Assembly: GCA_028641055.1 (NCBI GenBank)
Contig: CM054057.1
Location: forward strand, 574,306,610 to 574,370,609
DNA length: 64,000 nucleotides
Reading direction: 5' to 3'
DNA from: Alopecurus myosuroides
Lineage: Eukaryota > Streptophyta > Magnoliopsida > Poales > Poaceae
The notes beneath the pieces are model-generated. The model saw only the letters and a program-made list of their open reading frames with translations, was not told where the DNA came from and did no database searches. The position numbers were made by a program, and so were the translations under genes. Shown here piece after piece: positions 11,161 through 22,288 of this stretch (positions within the stretch are counted from its first letter, which is position 1; each line of letters starts with the position of its first letter).

Positions 11161-14100
11161 ACCCATGCTCGTCCTCGAGTATGAAGGTGATAAAACTAAC
11201 ATGGACTTTGCATATTGAAACAATCATGGGATATCAAGGAGGATTATTCATGCTACATATAATCAAATGATTAATACTAGAAATGAGTAGCAATATACAA
11301 TTCATGTTGTAAGAAATATCAAATATGCAAGCAAAGATGCTTCATGAAAGTTCACAAAGTGTATAATGAAATAAAAGCACTATGGACCAAATGCATACAC
11401 AAAATGAAAAATAAAATCCTATATTGGTCAAAGAATAGCATAATGGAAAATAGAAAATATCGTGGACACTTTGGAGAAAATTGAGTAGAGGTAAAACAAG
11501 ATCAAGTCTTATTTAGCCTCTAAATTATTCAACTAAAATTACTAATTGAAATATGGTATCCATTGATCTAGGACTCTCATTGCCCCTTTATTACTAGCAT
11601 ATTAAATGGTGAATGTTGAAATAATGTGAATGACCAGGTGGTTGAAAGCCTCATGCCCCGTGAGTGTGAAAACCTACTCCATGATTACTCAACTTAAGAT
11701 TCCTAATAAGCTTTGTACAATCATAATAAGTATTAATGACATCATAGAGAACCGCAAAGAGGTACCTCTTGCCCCATGACATGGAAACAAGCCCTTGTCA
11801 CAATGACAAGACAAACAAACGGAGTAGACTCATCATCCTTTTTATTTTCATTCACTATTATGCATACCTTCTTATTTTATTGTAAGATGTGTTGTAGAGT
11901 CACTCAAGCTGTAAGTAAATTTCCACCATGATAAAGCATGGCTTGGGTTAGCGGCCCAATGCGTTTCTCTAGTCATATAGATACTTACTCATCAAAACTT
12001 ACTATTCCTCTATTTCATTTCGGCATGGCAGGAGTCCAAAAACAAAAGTACATGATATCAACCAAATGTAAATTTTTGTGCAATGTTGAAAGCTTTCCGG
12101 TGATACACGTTTATAACTAGCTCCCAACCACACACTTGTCAAACGCAAAACTTGTGGCTCCCATTATTGGGTCATGTTTATTAGATGCATAAAAACTAAA
12201 GTGTGCCTTCAAAAGTTCGTGAGAGTCCTATCCCAAGTTCAACCCATGACAATTAATAAAGTGAATATCTTAATTTAGAACATAAATAACACAATAACAT
12301 GGTGAACATACTCGGAATAGTAATGAAGCTAATGGGAATATATGGTGGACTCACTGAAAATACTTGGCTAAGGAGTGTTGGAAACAAGTTTTTACTTGTT
12401 GGAATTTTTAAATTTTTGGCTAGCAAGAGGGAGATAGTTGACCAGCTACTATGCATGCATATGTCCATAGAACTACTCATTTCATGACAAACTAAATAAA
12501 CCAGCAATTAACATCAAGGACATGAATAAGAGATAGCTCAAGACAACATTATTGCAAATTTCTACACATAAAAAGCCTATAAATCATGCAAACATATGTA
12601 GCTCTTCAAATCAACCATGGCATCCCTATTCCAAGTCATAATACTAGCATCCAATACATTCCAACCCCAAACTCCAGTAGATCAATCTCATATAAAATGA
12701 TGGGTGTTTATCTTATCAAAACAAAAATAAAAATAAAAACTAGACGCTTCAAGTCTCTATGATAAATACTTTGCTTAGAAAAACAGAAAGTAGACGTGTG
12801 CTAACCAAAAGAGTGTAGCTCCAGTGGGGTGTTCATCACATCCCCAAGCTTATGTCTTTCACCATTCTTGGATGTCTTGAGGCGCAGCTCCTCTATTTCC
12901 TGTGAAAAAAACTTCACAAAACATGTTTCTCCTATTCTTTTTCTGTGGGGTGAGATTAGCAAGGACAAAAAAAAAACATACTTGATGTGCAAAATTCCAA
13001 ATCAAATGCTCCAGTATATAGACAATAAGTTTCATTATGTTGTATGTTCACTCTCTTGCTTGAAAGAATCATGGAAATTCGATTCCCAAACCCAAAGAGT
13101 GCATAAAACAAAAGAAGGCAGAATCTGTCCAGAAAAGCAACAGCAGAAAAACGAACGTTTTTCCCTAAGCTAGACTCGTCAAAAAATTAAGCAAATTTTT
13201 GTGCTTACAGAGGACGAAAAGTTGCAGAACATACTAAAAAATTATCTTAATCAGACATACCAATAAAAACCGTAAATTCATACGGTGAGCAGACTCGTGC
13301 TGAAACAGAAATTTCATGCACTAGGATAGCAAGTTATAAGTCCAAATGGGTTTGACTTGACTCTTTATTGAAAACTCCAGAATTAAAACAAAAAAAACTA
13401 ATCTCTTGAGACAGCAAAAGGACACTAGGAAAATCCAAACAGAAACAACCGGGTTGCCTCCCGTAAAGCGCTTTCTTTATAGCCATATAGCTAGGCTTTA
13501 CTTAACATCATGATGGTGGTCTCGGCATCCCCAATCTTGGATTCTTGTACTTATTTGATACATGTAGGGTGAGCCCAGGGGTACATCCCCAAGCTTTATT
13601 GGTTGTCCCTCTTGATCTTTGTTCATCTCACTCAACTCTTCCTCCTGAAAAATTCTTCTTACACAAATCTCAACATAAAACTTGATTAGAGGGGTTAGTG
13701 TCTCCATAAATAAAATCCACATAGGTACGGCAAAGACACATCATGAGTTGATTCTAAATATTAACTACTGTTACTACAGTTGTGCATTGCTCCTTGATCA
13801 AAAGAACCACACAAAACACAAGTAATGAGAGCAATGCAAAATAAAGACATAATCTGCCAAAAACTGAACATCCCGTAAAGAGTGAATTTTTAGAGGCACT
13901 TAAGTTTCTCAAATAAGAAAACTTAAAACTAATGAAATATGTAGTGTTAACTAAATATTGCTGTCGTAAATTACCAGGTCAAAATTCCACTTCTGTGATT
14001 TTAAACATTTTTTGCAGTGAAGTTCAGGAATCTGTTTTCTTGACAGCTAATTACTATTGTTTAATCATATCTCTCATATAAGATTATTCTTGCCATTTAA

Positions 14101-14366
14101 GATGAGAAATAAGACAGAAATGTGATGTTACAGTAGTGAACTAATATTTTTTTATTGTTTTTAGCTTTGGAAAAAGTTTTAATGATAGACTTTGCAATGG
14201 TTTCATTGGCATGAACAACACATGTTCAAGGTCGACCCCAACTTCTCCATTACTCATCCTTCTCATTTACTTTCCCAAATTTTTTATAAAATGAAAAATC
14301 TTAAACTAAATGATACATAACAGTAGGTAAAGGCATTTTACATGTTGTAAAGACATAAATGTGTGC
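11161..14366 (-). other. Non-coding interior of the non-autonomous Athila-like element
   Basis: About 3.2 kb of AT-rich sequence between the ORF and the 3' LTR. Only short chance frames occur, and no pol motif is seen on either strand. It forms part of the LTR element rather than independent host sequence. Confidence 0.7.
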
Positions 14367-15101
14367 TCAAACCGAATAGGAAATTAAAGCATAAGGAACA
14401 CACCAAAAAATATTAAACAATTTATTTTTAGGTCTAACCCATTTCCTATGCATTGGCATTTTGTAATGAAACAAATAAAAGAAGCACATAATAGCAAGCA
14501 TAGAAAGGTAGATCAAGTTCAACTTCAATACTTTCAGCATAAAGAGGGGAAACTTAATATTGTTGAAATATGTGTAACCATGTTTCCCTCTCTCATAATT
14601 TTCAGTGGCATCATGAATAGATTCAACAATATGAATATCGCATAAAACATTCTTATCATGAGCCACATGCATAAAAGAATCACTACTCTCCACATAAGTA
14701 AAATCCTCATTAGTGATAGTGGGAGTTAAACATTCATAATTTTCATTGCAATCATCATATATAGGAGGCATAGTATCATCAAAGTGAATTTTCTCCTCCA
14801 AGCTTGGGGAACTAGAAATATCATGCTCATCAAAACCAACTTCCCCAAGCTTAAAATTTTCCATAGAATCAGCAAGTATATCATTTTTATCCTCAATAGT
14901 AGGGGGACTAAAAATATCATATTCATCAAGACAAACTTCCCCAAGCTCAAGGTTTTCCTTAGCAATAAAGGTGTTCAAAGAATTAGTACTACCACAAATA
15001 TGATTGTTGTGCAAATAATTTTTCAATTTCTCCTCAAACACTTCATGTCCTAATTCAAGGTAGATATTATACAGTTCTAAAATTGTTTGGTTTTTTTCCA
15101 T
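14367..15101 (-). CDS. ORF of unknown function in the non-autonomous LTR element
   Basis: A 244-codon ORF in the position normally held by gag, starting about 70 bp after the primer-binding site (ATG at 15101). The protein is acidic and contains an imperfect internal duplication. ENLELGEVCLDEYDIFSPP is followed about 33 residues later by ENFKLGEVGFDEHDISSSP, each ending in an (I/L)E(D/E)K motif. The C-terminal quarter is hydrophobic (LIYLSMLAIMCFFYLFHY), a likely membrane segment, followed by basic HRKWVRPKNK and another hydrophobic stretch. I see no zinc knuckle or capsid motif. I recall related ORFs in Triticeae non-autonomous elements, but their function is not known to me. The intact frame argues for recent insertion or for selection in the source family. 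Confidence 0.6.
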   Translation of the reverse strand: MEKNQTILELYNIYLELGHEVFEEKLKNYLHNNHICGSTNSLNTFIAKENLELGEVCLDEYDIFSPPTIEDKNDILADSMENFKLGEVGFDEHDISSSPSLEEKIHFDDTMPPIYDDCNENYECLTPTITNEDFTYVESSDSFMHVAHDKNVLCDIHIVESIHDATENYERGKHGYTYFNNIKFPLFMLKVLKLNLIYLSMLAIMCFFYLFHYKMPMHRKWVRPKNKLFNIFWCVPYALISYSV

Positions 15102-15173
15102 TTTATAATTTTTTGTGTTTTAGGTTTATATGTTAGTATGCAATGCAAACAAGAATAAAAGCTTAGCACAACG

Positions 15174-15192
15174 CTCCCCGGCAACGGCGCCA
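15174..15192 (-). other. Primer-binding site of the non-autonomous Athila-like element
   Basis: On the minus strand TGGCGCCGTTGCCGGGGAG lies 10 bp inside the right LTR. This is the canonical plant Gypsy/Athila tRNA primer-binding sequence. It fixes the transcription direction as minus. Confidence 0.88.
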
Positions 15193-15202
15193 GAAAAGTG
15201 CT

Positions 15203-16592
15203 TGATGACTCCCAAGTGCAGGAGATCAATTGTAGTACCTTTCGATAAGTATTTGAGTGTCGAACCCACGAGAGCTGAAGGTAAGCTATCTATTCTCTAA
15301 ATCCCTATAACCCTCTTATATGGCTGTTTATGCAAAGAAATAAGTTTGACTAAAAGGAACTAACTAATTAAAAGCAAGTGACGTGGAGTGTGGTTTGTCT
15401 AGTAACTAGTGAAGCAAGTTAAAATGCAAGTTTCTAAGCAAGTTTCACAAGTAGCAAGCAGCAAATATCTCAAGTATCTCAAGGGAACAAGTGTTCTAGC
15501 AATAGGTGTTTCGTTCGTGTGGTTGTCACAATTAGTGAAGCACATGTTTTAGTCTTAGTTGTTTCTTCTAGGAAGGAGCCATGAATAGGTATAGTCAAGT
15601 AAATGATCTACAACCCCTTATGATGGATCATGTGGCTAAGTAAATGACTGCACAAGATTGATTAAGACATAAAGTCCCACCATAGCCTTACGTTCTAAGG
15701 TCCCCTATATATCCCCCAATAACTTAACTTTGTGGCTCGGTCTCAGGTTACTGTCACTCCCAAGTCACCACCACTCCATTATGCTACCGGTGATCACCTT
15801 ACATGCATTCCCCAACATATGCGTGCACTCATATATTGTACATAAGACAATCATAGAAGATAACAAACTTGTATGCAACCAATCAACGAACTATTTCACC
15901 ATTGCCAAGAACAATTCACTACTCAAACATAGATGGGGAGACACAATACATCAAGGGAATATAGTATTGCATCATACATCGTGTTTTCCAAGAGATTACA
16001 GTGGAGAGATGGAGCTGATCTTGCTGTAGATGTTGATGATGAACACGCCGGAGGGGGTGGAGCCCTCCGGGGGTGATCCCGGCGGCGTTTCCCCCCTCCG
16101 ATCTTCTCCGGCGGCAGCCTTCTGTCTCTCTGTTTCGTGGTTTCGTCTCTCGGCGCCGCCTCCTCCTCGAAAAGGCCAGGGGACCTTTATATAGTTGTTT
16201 TTAGGTCACGAGACACTCGGGAGAAGAAAGATCGACGGCATCGGAGCCACGGGGGCAAAAATGGGGCCTCTCACGCGGCCAAGGAATCTGGCCGCGTGGA
16301 GGGTCCTCTTTGCCACCTGGTTGGCATTTTGGCCCTCTACTTTGGCCCATGGTCTTCGTCTCAAAAATTCTGAACCGTGCTCTTTGGCCTTGCCCTTTTT
16401 GGAGTCCCGAAGCTCCCGGAAAGTCTGAAACACTAAAAAGTACGTTTTCTGGAAAAACAGGGTTAGAACCAAAAGAAGGGGGTTTGTTTAGAAAATCCCC
16501 CAAATCATTATAAAACATGAATATAAGTTGCTAATATGTAGGAAAAACAAGTAATAACATGCAAAGTTCATGTATGCATTTTACATGCATCA
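15203..16592 (-). repeat. 5' LTR of the non-autonomous Athila-like element
   Basis: 1,390 bp from TGATGACTCCC to GCATCA, with the target duplication at 16593-16597. It is the fuller of the two LTR copies. A TATA-like TATATAA on the minus strand may drive element transcription, but this was not resolved. Confidence 0.88.
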
Positions 16593-16597
16593 ACACC
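16593..16597. repeat. Target site duplication ACACC (right)
   Basis: Matches 9830-9834 on the other side of the LTR element. Confidence 0.85.
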
Positions 16598-16919
16598 TAC
16601 GTTGCTACAGAAAGTACACGGTGTACAAACACGCTATTACTGGATGTACACGGTGTAAATGGTGTACACTCACGCGTCTGCTACTGAATGTACACCCACG
16701 TTGCTACTGGAAGTATAAACTGCTACTAAAAGTACAAAGTGTATAGAACATGGAGTATAAAGTACGTAAAAAAAAGTTTCTCGAAACGTATCAATATGGG
16801 ATCTAGTTTTGAAGATCTCGATGCGAGGATCTCAAATATGAAAACGGTTTGTAATTTCGAAATACGATTATCGAGTTATTTCATTTCTAAAAAATGAATT
16901 TCAAAATAAATGCGTGCAC
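16598..16919. mobile_element. Right half of the fold-back element
   Basis: This continues the GTACAC-rich loop (16598-16761) and the right inverted arm (16762-16919), complementary to 9491-9644. After removing the LTR element the fold-back unit would be roughly 0.65-0.7 kb, with arms of about 155 bp and a loop of about 350 bp. Sequence just outside (CTCCCTCCGTCC at 16920) resembles a Stowaway terminus, but no matching second end was found. Confidence 0.68.
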
Positions 16920-16931
16920 TCCCTCCGTCCG

Positions 16932-17174
16932 GTTCCTCGCGTACGAGCCAGCCACGTGGCTCTCTTGTGTGAGCTCATTCTTTCCTTCCGAGGGGGATTT
17001 GTATTGTTTGTTCTTTCCATCACATTGAAAAAACTAATACTTGCGGGAAATATCATGCATTGTTAATTTGTCGCTTCTTTGTATTTTCGGATTACAATTT
17101 TAATCTTATCATCAACTTGTGTATCTAGCTGGTTTAGTTCTAATTTTTTGATTGATGAATTTACATTAGCTAGC
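16932..17174. other. Spacer, no gene recognised
   Basis: AT-rich sequence between the fold-back element and the LINE. It ends in GCTAGC at 17169-17174, which may be the LINE target duplication. Confidence 0.35.
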
Positions 17175-17439
17175 TATGCATGCATGCCATGTGCAGCTCA
17201 CTCTATCGAATAAACACATGTACCTCGGTATATGTCTCCACAAATGGAGAGACATCAAAACGCGAGATCCAGTAATGGAGGATCCTATTCTAGGTCCTGA
17301 ACGGAGAAAGGAGAATGTCAGCGTGCTCAGTTCCAATAACCGTCTCCAGCCATTGGTGTCGTGTTGTTCGTTCCAACACCATCAGGCAGCAGCTTGGTTA
17401 CTTACCTTTTATCTTGAGCCTGGCCCCAGATCTCCACAC

Positions 17440-19336
17440 GGGGCATAGATTTCACTTCAATCTATTTGGACAAAAGTGGAGGGGTTCACGAACGTCGTTC
17501 GGGAGGCTTGGGCTTCTGTGGATTTCGATGAAAACCCCCTTTAAGCTCCTCGATAAGAAACCTAGGGTTACAGAAAAAAGGTTAGCCAGCTGGAATAGCA
17601 AATTCGTTGGAAACATTAAGTTGCAGATCTTGTTGGCAAATGAGGTCGTTCTACGACCGGACGTGGCTATGGAGTCGAGGTCTCTCTCGGTGGAGGGGAG
17701 GGCTTTGCGTAAGCTTCTCAAAGGCAAGTTGTTGGGACTTGCTTCTTTGGAGAGGTAGTTGTCTCGTTAGAGAGCTCGGATCCTTTGGCTACGTGAGGGG
17801 GATGCTTGCACTATGTTTTTCCATATCCAACCTAGCCACAGAAAGAGGCAAAACTTCATTGGCCATATTGTAGTAGATGGCAACAAGCTGACTAGTCACG
17901 AGGAAAAGGCTGATGTCGTTGATGACTTCTATGATGGCATTCTGGGCGTGGAAGTGGACATGGATTTCTCGATGGATCTAGATTTTGTGCAGCTCCCCGC
18001 GCTGGATCTTAACCATCTCGAGGTGGGTTTCATGGAAGAGGAAGTGTCGAATGCTATAAGGGGAATGCCCCTAGACAAGTTCCCGGGACCTGACGGATTT
18101 ACCAATAGGTTCTATGTGGCCTGCTGGGGCATTATCAAGACAGATGTGATGAACGCTTTCAGATCCTTGGAACGGCGTGACGCGCGTGGATTTAGTGAAG
18201 TAAATCATGCCTTCATCACTCTTTTGCCGAAAAAGCCAGGCGCGAAAGAGTCAAAGGATTTCCGACTCATCAGTCTTATCCATGGGTTCGCGAAGTTGGT
18301 GGCCAAGGTCTTAGCTAGCAGGATTGCGCCAGTTTTGCCGCAACTGGTTGGTATGCACCAAAGTGCTTTCGTGCGTGGACGTTGCATCCATGATAGCTTC
18401 ATGACGGTTCAGGAAACAGCGATAAAACTACGAAGCACTGCGACCTCGGCAGTCCTCCTAAAGCTTGACATCACAATGGCGTTCAACTCAGTTAGTTGGG
18501 CCTTCCTTCTCGAGGTTTTGAGGAAAGTGGGGTTTGGCGACCGTCTGATTTCCATTGTCTGCGCCCTAATATAATCTTCCTCTACAAGGGTGTTTCTAAA
18601 TGTTTGGCCTGGATCAAGGATTTTCAACAGGCGTGAACTTAGACAAGGGGATCCCCTATCCCCGCAGCTGTTTATCCTAATAATGGAAGTGCTGCACCTT
18701 ATGATTGAGAAAGCCACAGAGTGTGGGCTACTCACACGGTTGTCGCAATCTGGCTTGCGGCACCGAACTTCGATCTATGCTGATGACATGGTGACTTTTA
18801 AGAGACCATCTTTGAGGGACTTCAGGGCCTTTGCTGATATTTTGAAGATGTTTGGAGAGGCTTGGGTCTACAGGTTAATCTGGACAAATTTTATGTGCAC
18901 CTGATCAGTTGTGGAGAGGAAGTGGCAGGGATGGTGGAACAGGAGTTGCATTGCCCCATCTTACCCTTCCCCATGCGCTACCTCGGCCTACCGCTCTCCC
19001 TTAGGAAACTCTCGGTAGCGCAGTTGCAGTACATTGTGGATTGTGTGGCCAGCCACCTCCCAGGCTGGCAGGCCAACCTTCTAAACAGGGGGAAGACTGG
19101 AGCTGGTGAAATCCACCCTAGTGGTTGTCTCAGTTTTCTCCATGATGTCTCTCGATCTTTCAACAAAGTCGGTTGCGGACATTGATAAGATCCTCAGAGG
19201 TTTCTTGTGGAAAGGGAGAAAAGGGGCACATGGGGGTCACTGCCTCGTAGCGTGGGACAGATTCTGCATGCCCAAGCAGCTTGGGGGGTCTCGGTATTCC
19301 AAACGTCTAGATGCTGAATCATTCTTTGAGAGCTAG
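17440..19336 (+). pseudogene. LINE reverse transcriptase, broken
   Basis: Linker residues (LASWNSKFVGNIKLQILL near 17590) lead into the RT domain. Its motifs are KFPGPDGFTNRFYVACW (about 18078), VNHAFITLLPKK, HQSAFVRGRCIHDS, motif A KLDITMAFNSVSW (about 18463), GDPLSPQLFILIMEVL (about 18650) and the catalytic YADD (about 18776). Breaks include frame changes before 17810, an in-frame stop at 18572-18574, and shifts near 18860, 19085 and 19285. The motif A word FNSVSW carries Asn where most plant LINEs have Asp. Non-functional. Confidence 0.85.
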
Positions 19337-19394
19337 ATGGCTATGGCTTCGCAAGACGGACGACTCGAAACCGTGGAGAGAGTTCAACCTCTAG

Positions 19395-20277
19395 GTGCCT
19401 AGAGTGGTGACACACCTTTTTGAGACTGGAACTACCTCCGCGGTAGGTAATGGAGCCAGCACCCTCTTCTGGACTGATAGGTGGCTATCGGCTGGGAGAG
19501 TCAAGCATGTGACCCCCAATCTGTGGAAGGTCGTGCCCAAGCGCGCGAAGGTAGACCGAATGGTTCGGGAAGGCTTGGTCGGTGGTTGGATTCAGGATGA
19601 TCCTCCAAACTTAGGAGAGGGAGAACTGCGGGAACTGTTGATCTTGGCGGACCTCATTTCGGAGTTTGCTCTCGTGGAGGGCATGGAAGACGATTTGCAT
19701 TGGATCTTGGAACCAGATAAAGTCTACTCTGCCCGCTCAGCCTACCTCGTCATGTTTAGAGGGACTGTAGGTCTTGCGGGAGCGGAGCAGGTGTGGCGCT
19801 CCCGGCCCCCCAACAAGTGCAAACTCTTCATGTGGTTGGCTCTAAAAAACAGATGTTGGACGGCTGACAGGCTGAGCCGTAGGGGACTCCCACACCCGCC
19901 AACATGCCCCTTATGCGACCAGCATGAGGAGGGCATGGATCATCTCTTGTTGGGGTGTGTCCTCGCGAGGCAGGTTTTGTATGGGCTCTTTCATAGATGG
20001 GGGGCTTGACGAGTGGATTCTGAGTCAGCATGACTCTGTGGTGCAGTGGCTTCCAGCCAGATCCGAGGGAGGGGTGGACCAGAGAGATCTGTGGACAACG
20101 ATCACCCTTATGTGCCGGTGTCTGTGGCGACACCGTAACGGGGTGGTGTTCGATGGGCATCAATCTTCTGCTGAGAGAGTGCTCAAGATGATTGAGGCAG
20201 AAGCGGCCATGTGGATTTCAGTCGGTTTGTTCCGGTGTAGACTTAGACGGGGAGATGAGTGGAGGTTTGGCGAGTAG
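19395..20277 (+). pseudogene. LINE C-terminal zinc-binding RT region, broken
   Basis: This continues the LINE polyprotein after a stop near 19397. FWTDRWL is followed by KVYSARSAYLVMF and WRSRPPNKCKLFMWLALKN, then CWTADRLSRRGLPHPPTCPLC and an EEGMDHLLLGC finger. This is the classic RT zinc-binding domain that follows plant LINE RTs. A frameshift near 20000 separates it from the tail LWRHRNGVVFDG..., ending at 20277. It belongs to the same element as the RT segment. Confidence 0.85.
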
Positions 20278-20515
20278 TCCCGTTGTAGAGTGTGAGTGGT
20301 TACGTTTTGTGCGTCTGTGTCAGACGCGTTGTAATTGGCCCTTGGCCCTCCTTATTTGAAACCGGTGCGTTTTTCCATGACGTATCCTTAAAAAACAAAA
20401 ACAAAAAAGCTAGCCGCTCACAACACATTGACAAGGTCTTAAAAATTGCTAACCTCCAACATTGGTATATCAAACAGAGATGACAAAGATACATTGTAAA
20501 TAAAATTTGTATTTT

Positions 20516-22288
20516 TTACATCTCCACGAAAGACGCTTGTGATCCCTCGTGGAAATACGCTCCGGTCGGCCCTTCTTCAGGCAGCAACACCACATCGGTG
20601 ATGTTGTGCGCGCCCTCTTCCGGCGTCAGGATCCCTGAGTTCCTGGTGATGTCAGTCCTCACATAGCCCGGGTGCGCGCAGTTGACACGCAGCTCTGGAT
20701 GCCTCCTGGCCAGGATCCTCGAGTACGCATTTACAGCAGCCTTGGACACCTTGTATGCGGAGAACTCCGCCGGCCACCCACGCGAGTCCACCGCGCCGGC
20801 CTCGAAGTCTTTCAGGAACATGTCCAATAGCTCGTCCAGCCTCTCCTCTGTCAGGCTATCAATGTCGTTGAGCTCCTGCTTTAGCTCCTCACTCCTAAAA
20901 AACTGCGTGCGTCCGCAAAAGAAAAATGGTTGCTGTGGATTTAGGTTCTCTTTTTCTCTTTGTGAGCAACTTATAATTTCGGTGTGTGGTCTCTGATGCT
21001 TACGCTTAGCGATCCAAAGTTGGAGGAGACATTCACGATTCTTCCGTCTGATGATAACTGGAGCAGCGGCAGGAGAGCCTCGGTTACCCGCTTCGTGCCG
21101 TAGTAATTGATCTGCACGGCCTGTTTCGCAGTCTCGTAAGTCTGTCGGCAAGTGGTCCACATCCACTCAATTCTCTGATACGCATCCATGCCATCGAACT
21201 GTTGCATGAACACACACAATTAAAGGAATGAAATATGTTCGGTGCCGTGCAGGGCCTCTAGAGTCTACCTATTCCTCTACAAAAATCTTGCCCACAAGCC
21301 AAACATTCAAAAGTACTCCCTCCGTTCCAAAATGTAAGGCCTCATTTGGCATCAATGTATTTTTGAAGTATAGAGAGAATACTTCAGTTTTTAGAAAATA
21401 CTAAAGTATTGAATACTTTAAGGTGTTTGGATCCAATAAATAATATGCTTTTAAAACTGAAGTATTCTAAAAAAACTGTATTTTTTTTTAAGTATTGGAG
21501 AAAGAGGTCTAACCCACTTTTTTCTAAACTGAAGCATTTAGCAAAACGGAAGTATTCCTTTACCCGGCGATTAAATACTTTGGTTTAACAATACTTAGGT
21601 GTGGACTGCCAAACTAGGCCTAAGCTGTTTTAGCAAACTGTTTTAGTTTGCTAAAAAGGGTTGCATTTTGGAACGGAGGAAGTAGTAATGTACATGCTAG
21701 AAATTTACCATTTCGCCGCCGGGCATTGAACCATATAATGGATCGATCACAGGCTCAATCCCATCAACCGCGGCATTATTCACCTGTGAGGACTCGCTAT
21801 CAACAATATGTTGTGATGCCAAAATTTCAATACAAGAACATTATTTTATTTGCGAGAAAAAAAAGACCAGTATTGGAGTAGTCCATTGTTTTCAAACGAG
21901 GAAAACTTGCCAGAATATCAAGCTTCCTGAAACGAGTGTTGAGGAAATCAGCCAGCCGAGCGATCCCCGAAGCATCCGTGACGTCAAGCTGCTGAAACAT
22001 GACATGTGCTGAGTGGCCGAGCTGCTTGATCTGCTCCACCGCCGCTGTTCCCCTCGTGTCGTCCCTGTCCGTCAGAACCACCGTGATGCCGCTGGCCGCC
22101 AGCTGCTTGCACACCTCTAGCCCGATTCCTCTGCTCCCGCCGGTGACAACAGCAATCCTCCTAGCAACGGCTCCGGCCGTGTCATGCATGGAGCGGTAAA
22201 GTTCAGACTTCAAACTATACAGCAAGGGAAAAAATGAAGATTCTGGCATGTACCTTGCGTTGGAGGAAATGGGAATGGTTCCTTCCAT
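20516..22288 (-). CDS. Short-chain dehydrogenase/reductase, (+)-neomenthol dehydrogenase / salutaridine reductase-like
   Basis: Predicted exons on the minus strand are 22288-22254, 22160-21911, 21783-21709, 21198-21004 and 20902-20516, giving 313 residues and TAA. This is a classical SDR that would use NAD(P)H to reduce or oxidise a carbonyl/alcohol; plant relatives act on terpenoids, alkaloids and reactive carbonyls. Motifs in order: TGGSRGIG cofactor loop (residues 18-25), NNAA (97-100), INYYGTKRV helix, NVSS with the catalytic Ser (176-179), YKVSK catalytic Tyr235/Lys239, then HPGYVRTD. The insert between the Ser and the YxxxK is the long one typical of this plant subgroup. Exons join in frame. 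The second intron starts with GC (CTG|GCAAGT) and the rest are GT-AG. No stop or missing catalytic residue was found, so the gene looks functional. The true substrate cannot be read from sequence. Confidence 0.92.
21316..21682. mobile_element. Stowaway-like MITE in an SDR intron
   Basis: CTCCCTCCGTTCC at the left and its inverted form GGAACGGAGGAAG at the right, each flanked by TA, define a Tc1/mariner-type Stowaway in the third SDR intron (21199-21708). It is split by a second MITE at 21338-21620. Confidence 0.82.
21338..21620. mobile_element. Tourist-like MITE nested inside the Stowaway
   Basis: 283 bp with imperfect terminal inverted repeats (GGCCTCATTTGGCA and, inverted, GGCCTAGTTTGGCA) and a TAA duplication on both sides (21335-21337 and 21621-21623). 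This is typical of PIF/Harbinger-derived Tourist elements. Its interior is rich in AAGTATT/AATACTT words. Confidence 0.78.

Larger units (their letters stand above)
9835..16592 (-). mobile_element. Non-autonomous Athila-like (Gypsy-type) LTR retrotransposon
   Basis: This element of 6.76 kb has two LTRs with TGATG...CATCA termini, a Gypsy-type primer-binding site, a polypurine tract and a 5-bp target duplication (ACACC). The minus-strand orientation follows from the primer-binding site beside the right-hand LTR. No gag, protease, RT, RNase H or integrase motif is visible. The only substantial ORF sits right after the 5' LTR (14367-15101). It must have moved with proteins supplied by a related autonomous element. 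LTR words are similar to those of the element at 52.4-60.9 kb, suggesting the Athila lineage. The family name is not assigned. Confidence 0.88.
17175..20408 (+). mobile_element. 5'-truncated LINE (L1-like) with A-rich tail
   Basis: About 3.2 kb of a plant L1-type non-LTR retrotransposon. It covers the end of the endonuclease/linker region, the reverse transcriptase and the C-terminal zinc-binding RT domain, and ends in an A-rich tail (about 20391-20408). GCTAGC at 17169-17174 and 20409-20414 could be a short target duplication, but six bases is weak support. The ORF is broken by stops and frameshifts, so the copy is inactive. It is better preserved than the fragment at 5.9-6.8 kb. Confidence 0.82.

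Noticed and set aside
16920..16935. CTCCCTCCGTCCGG as a Stowaway MITE end
   Set aside because: No inverted partner with TA duplication lies within 500 bp. It could be a fragment, but no element can be delimited.
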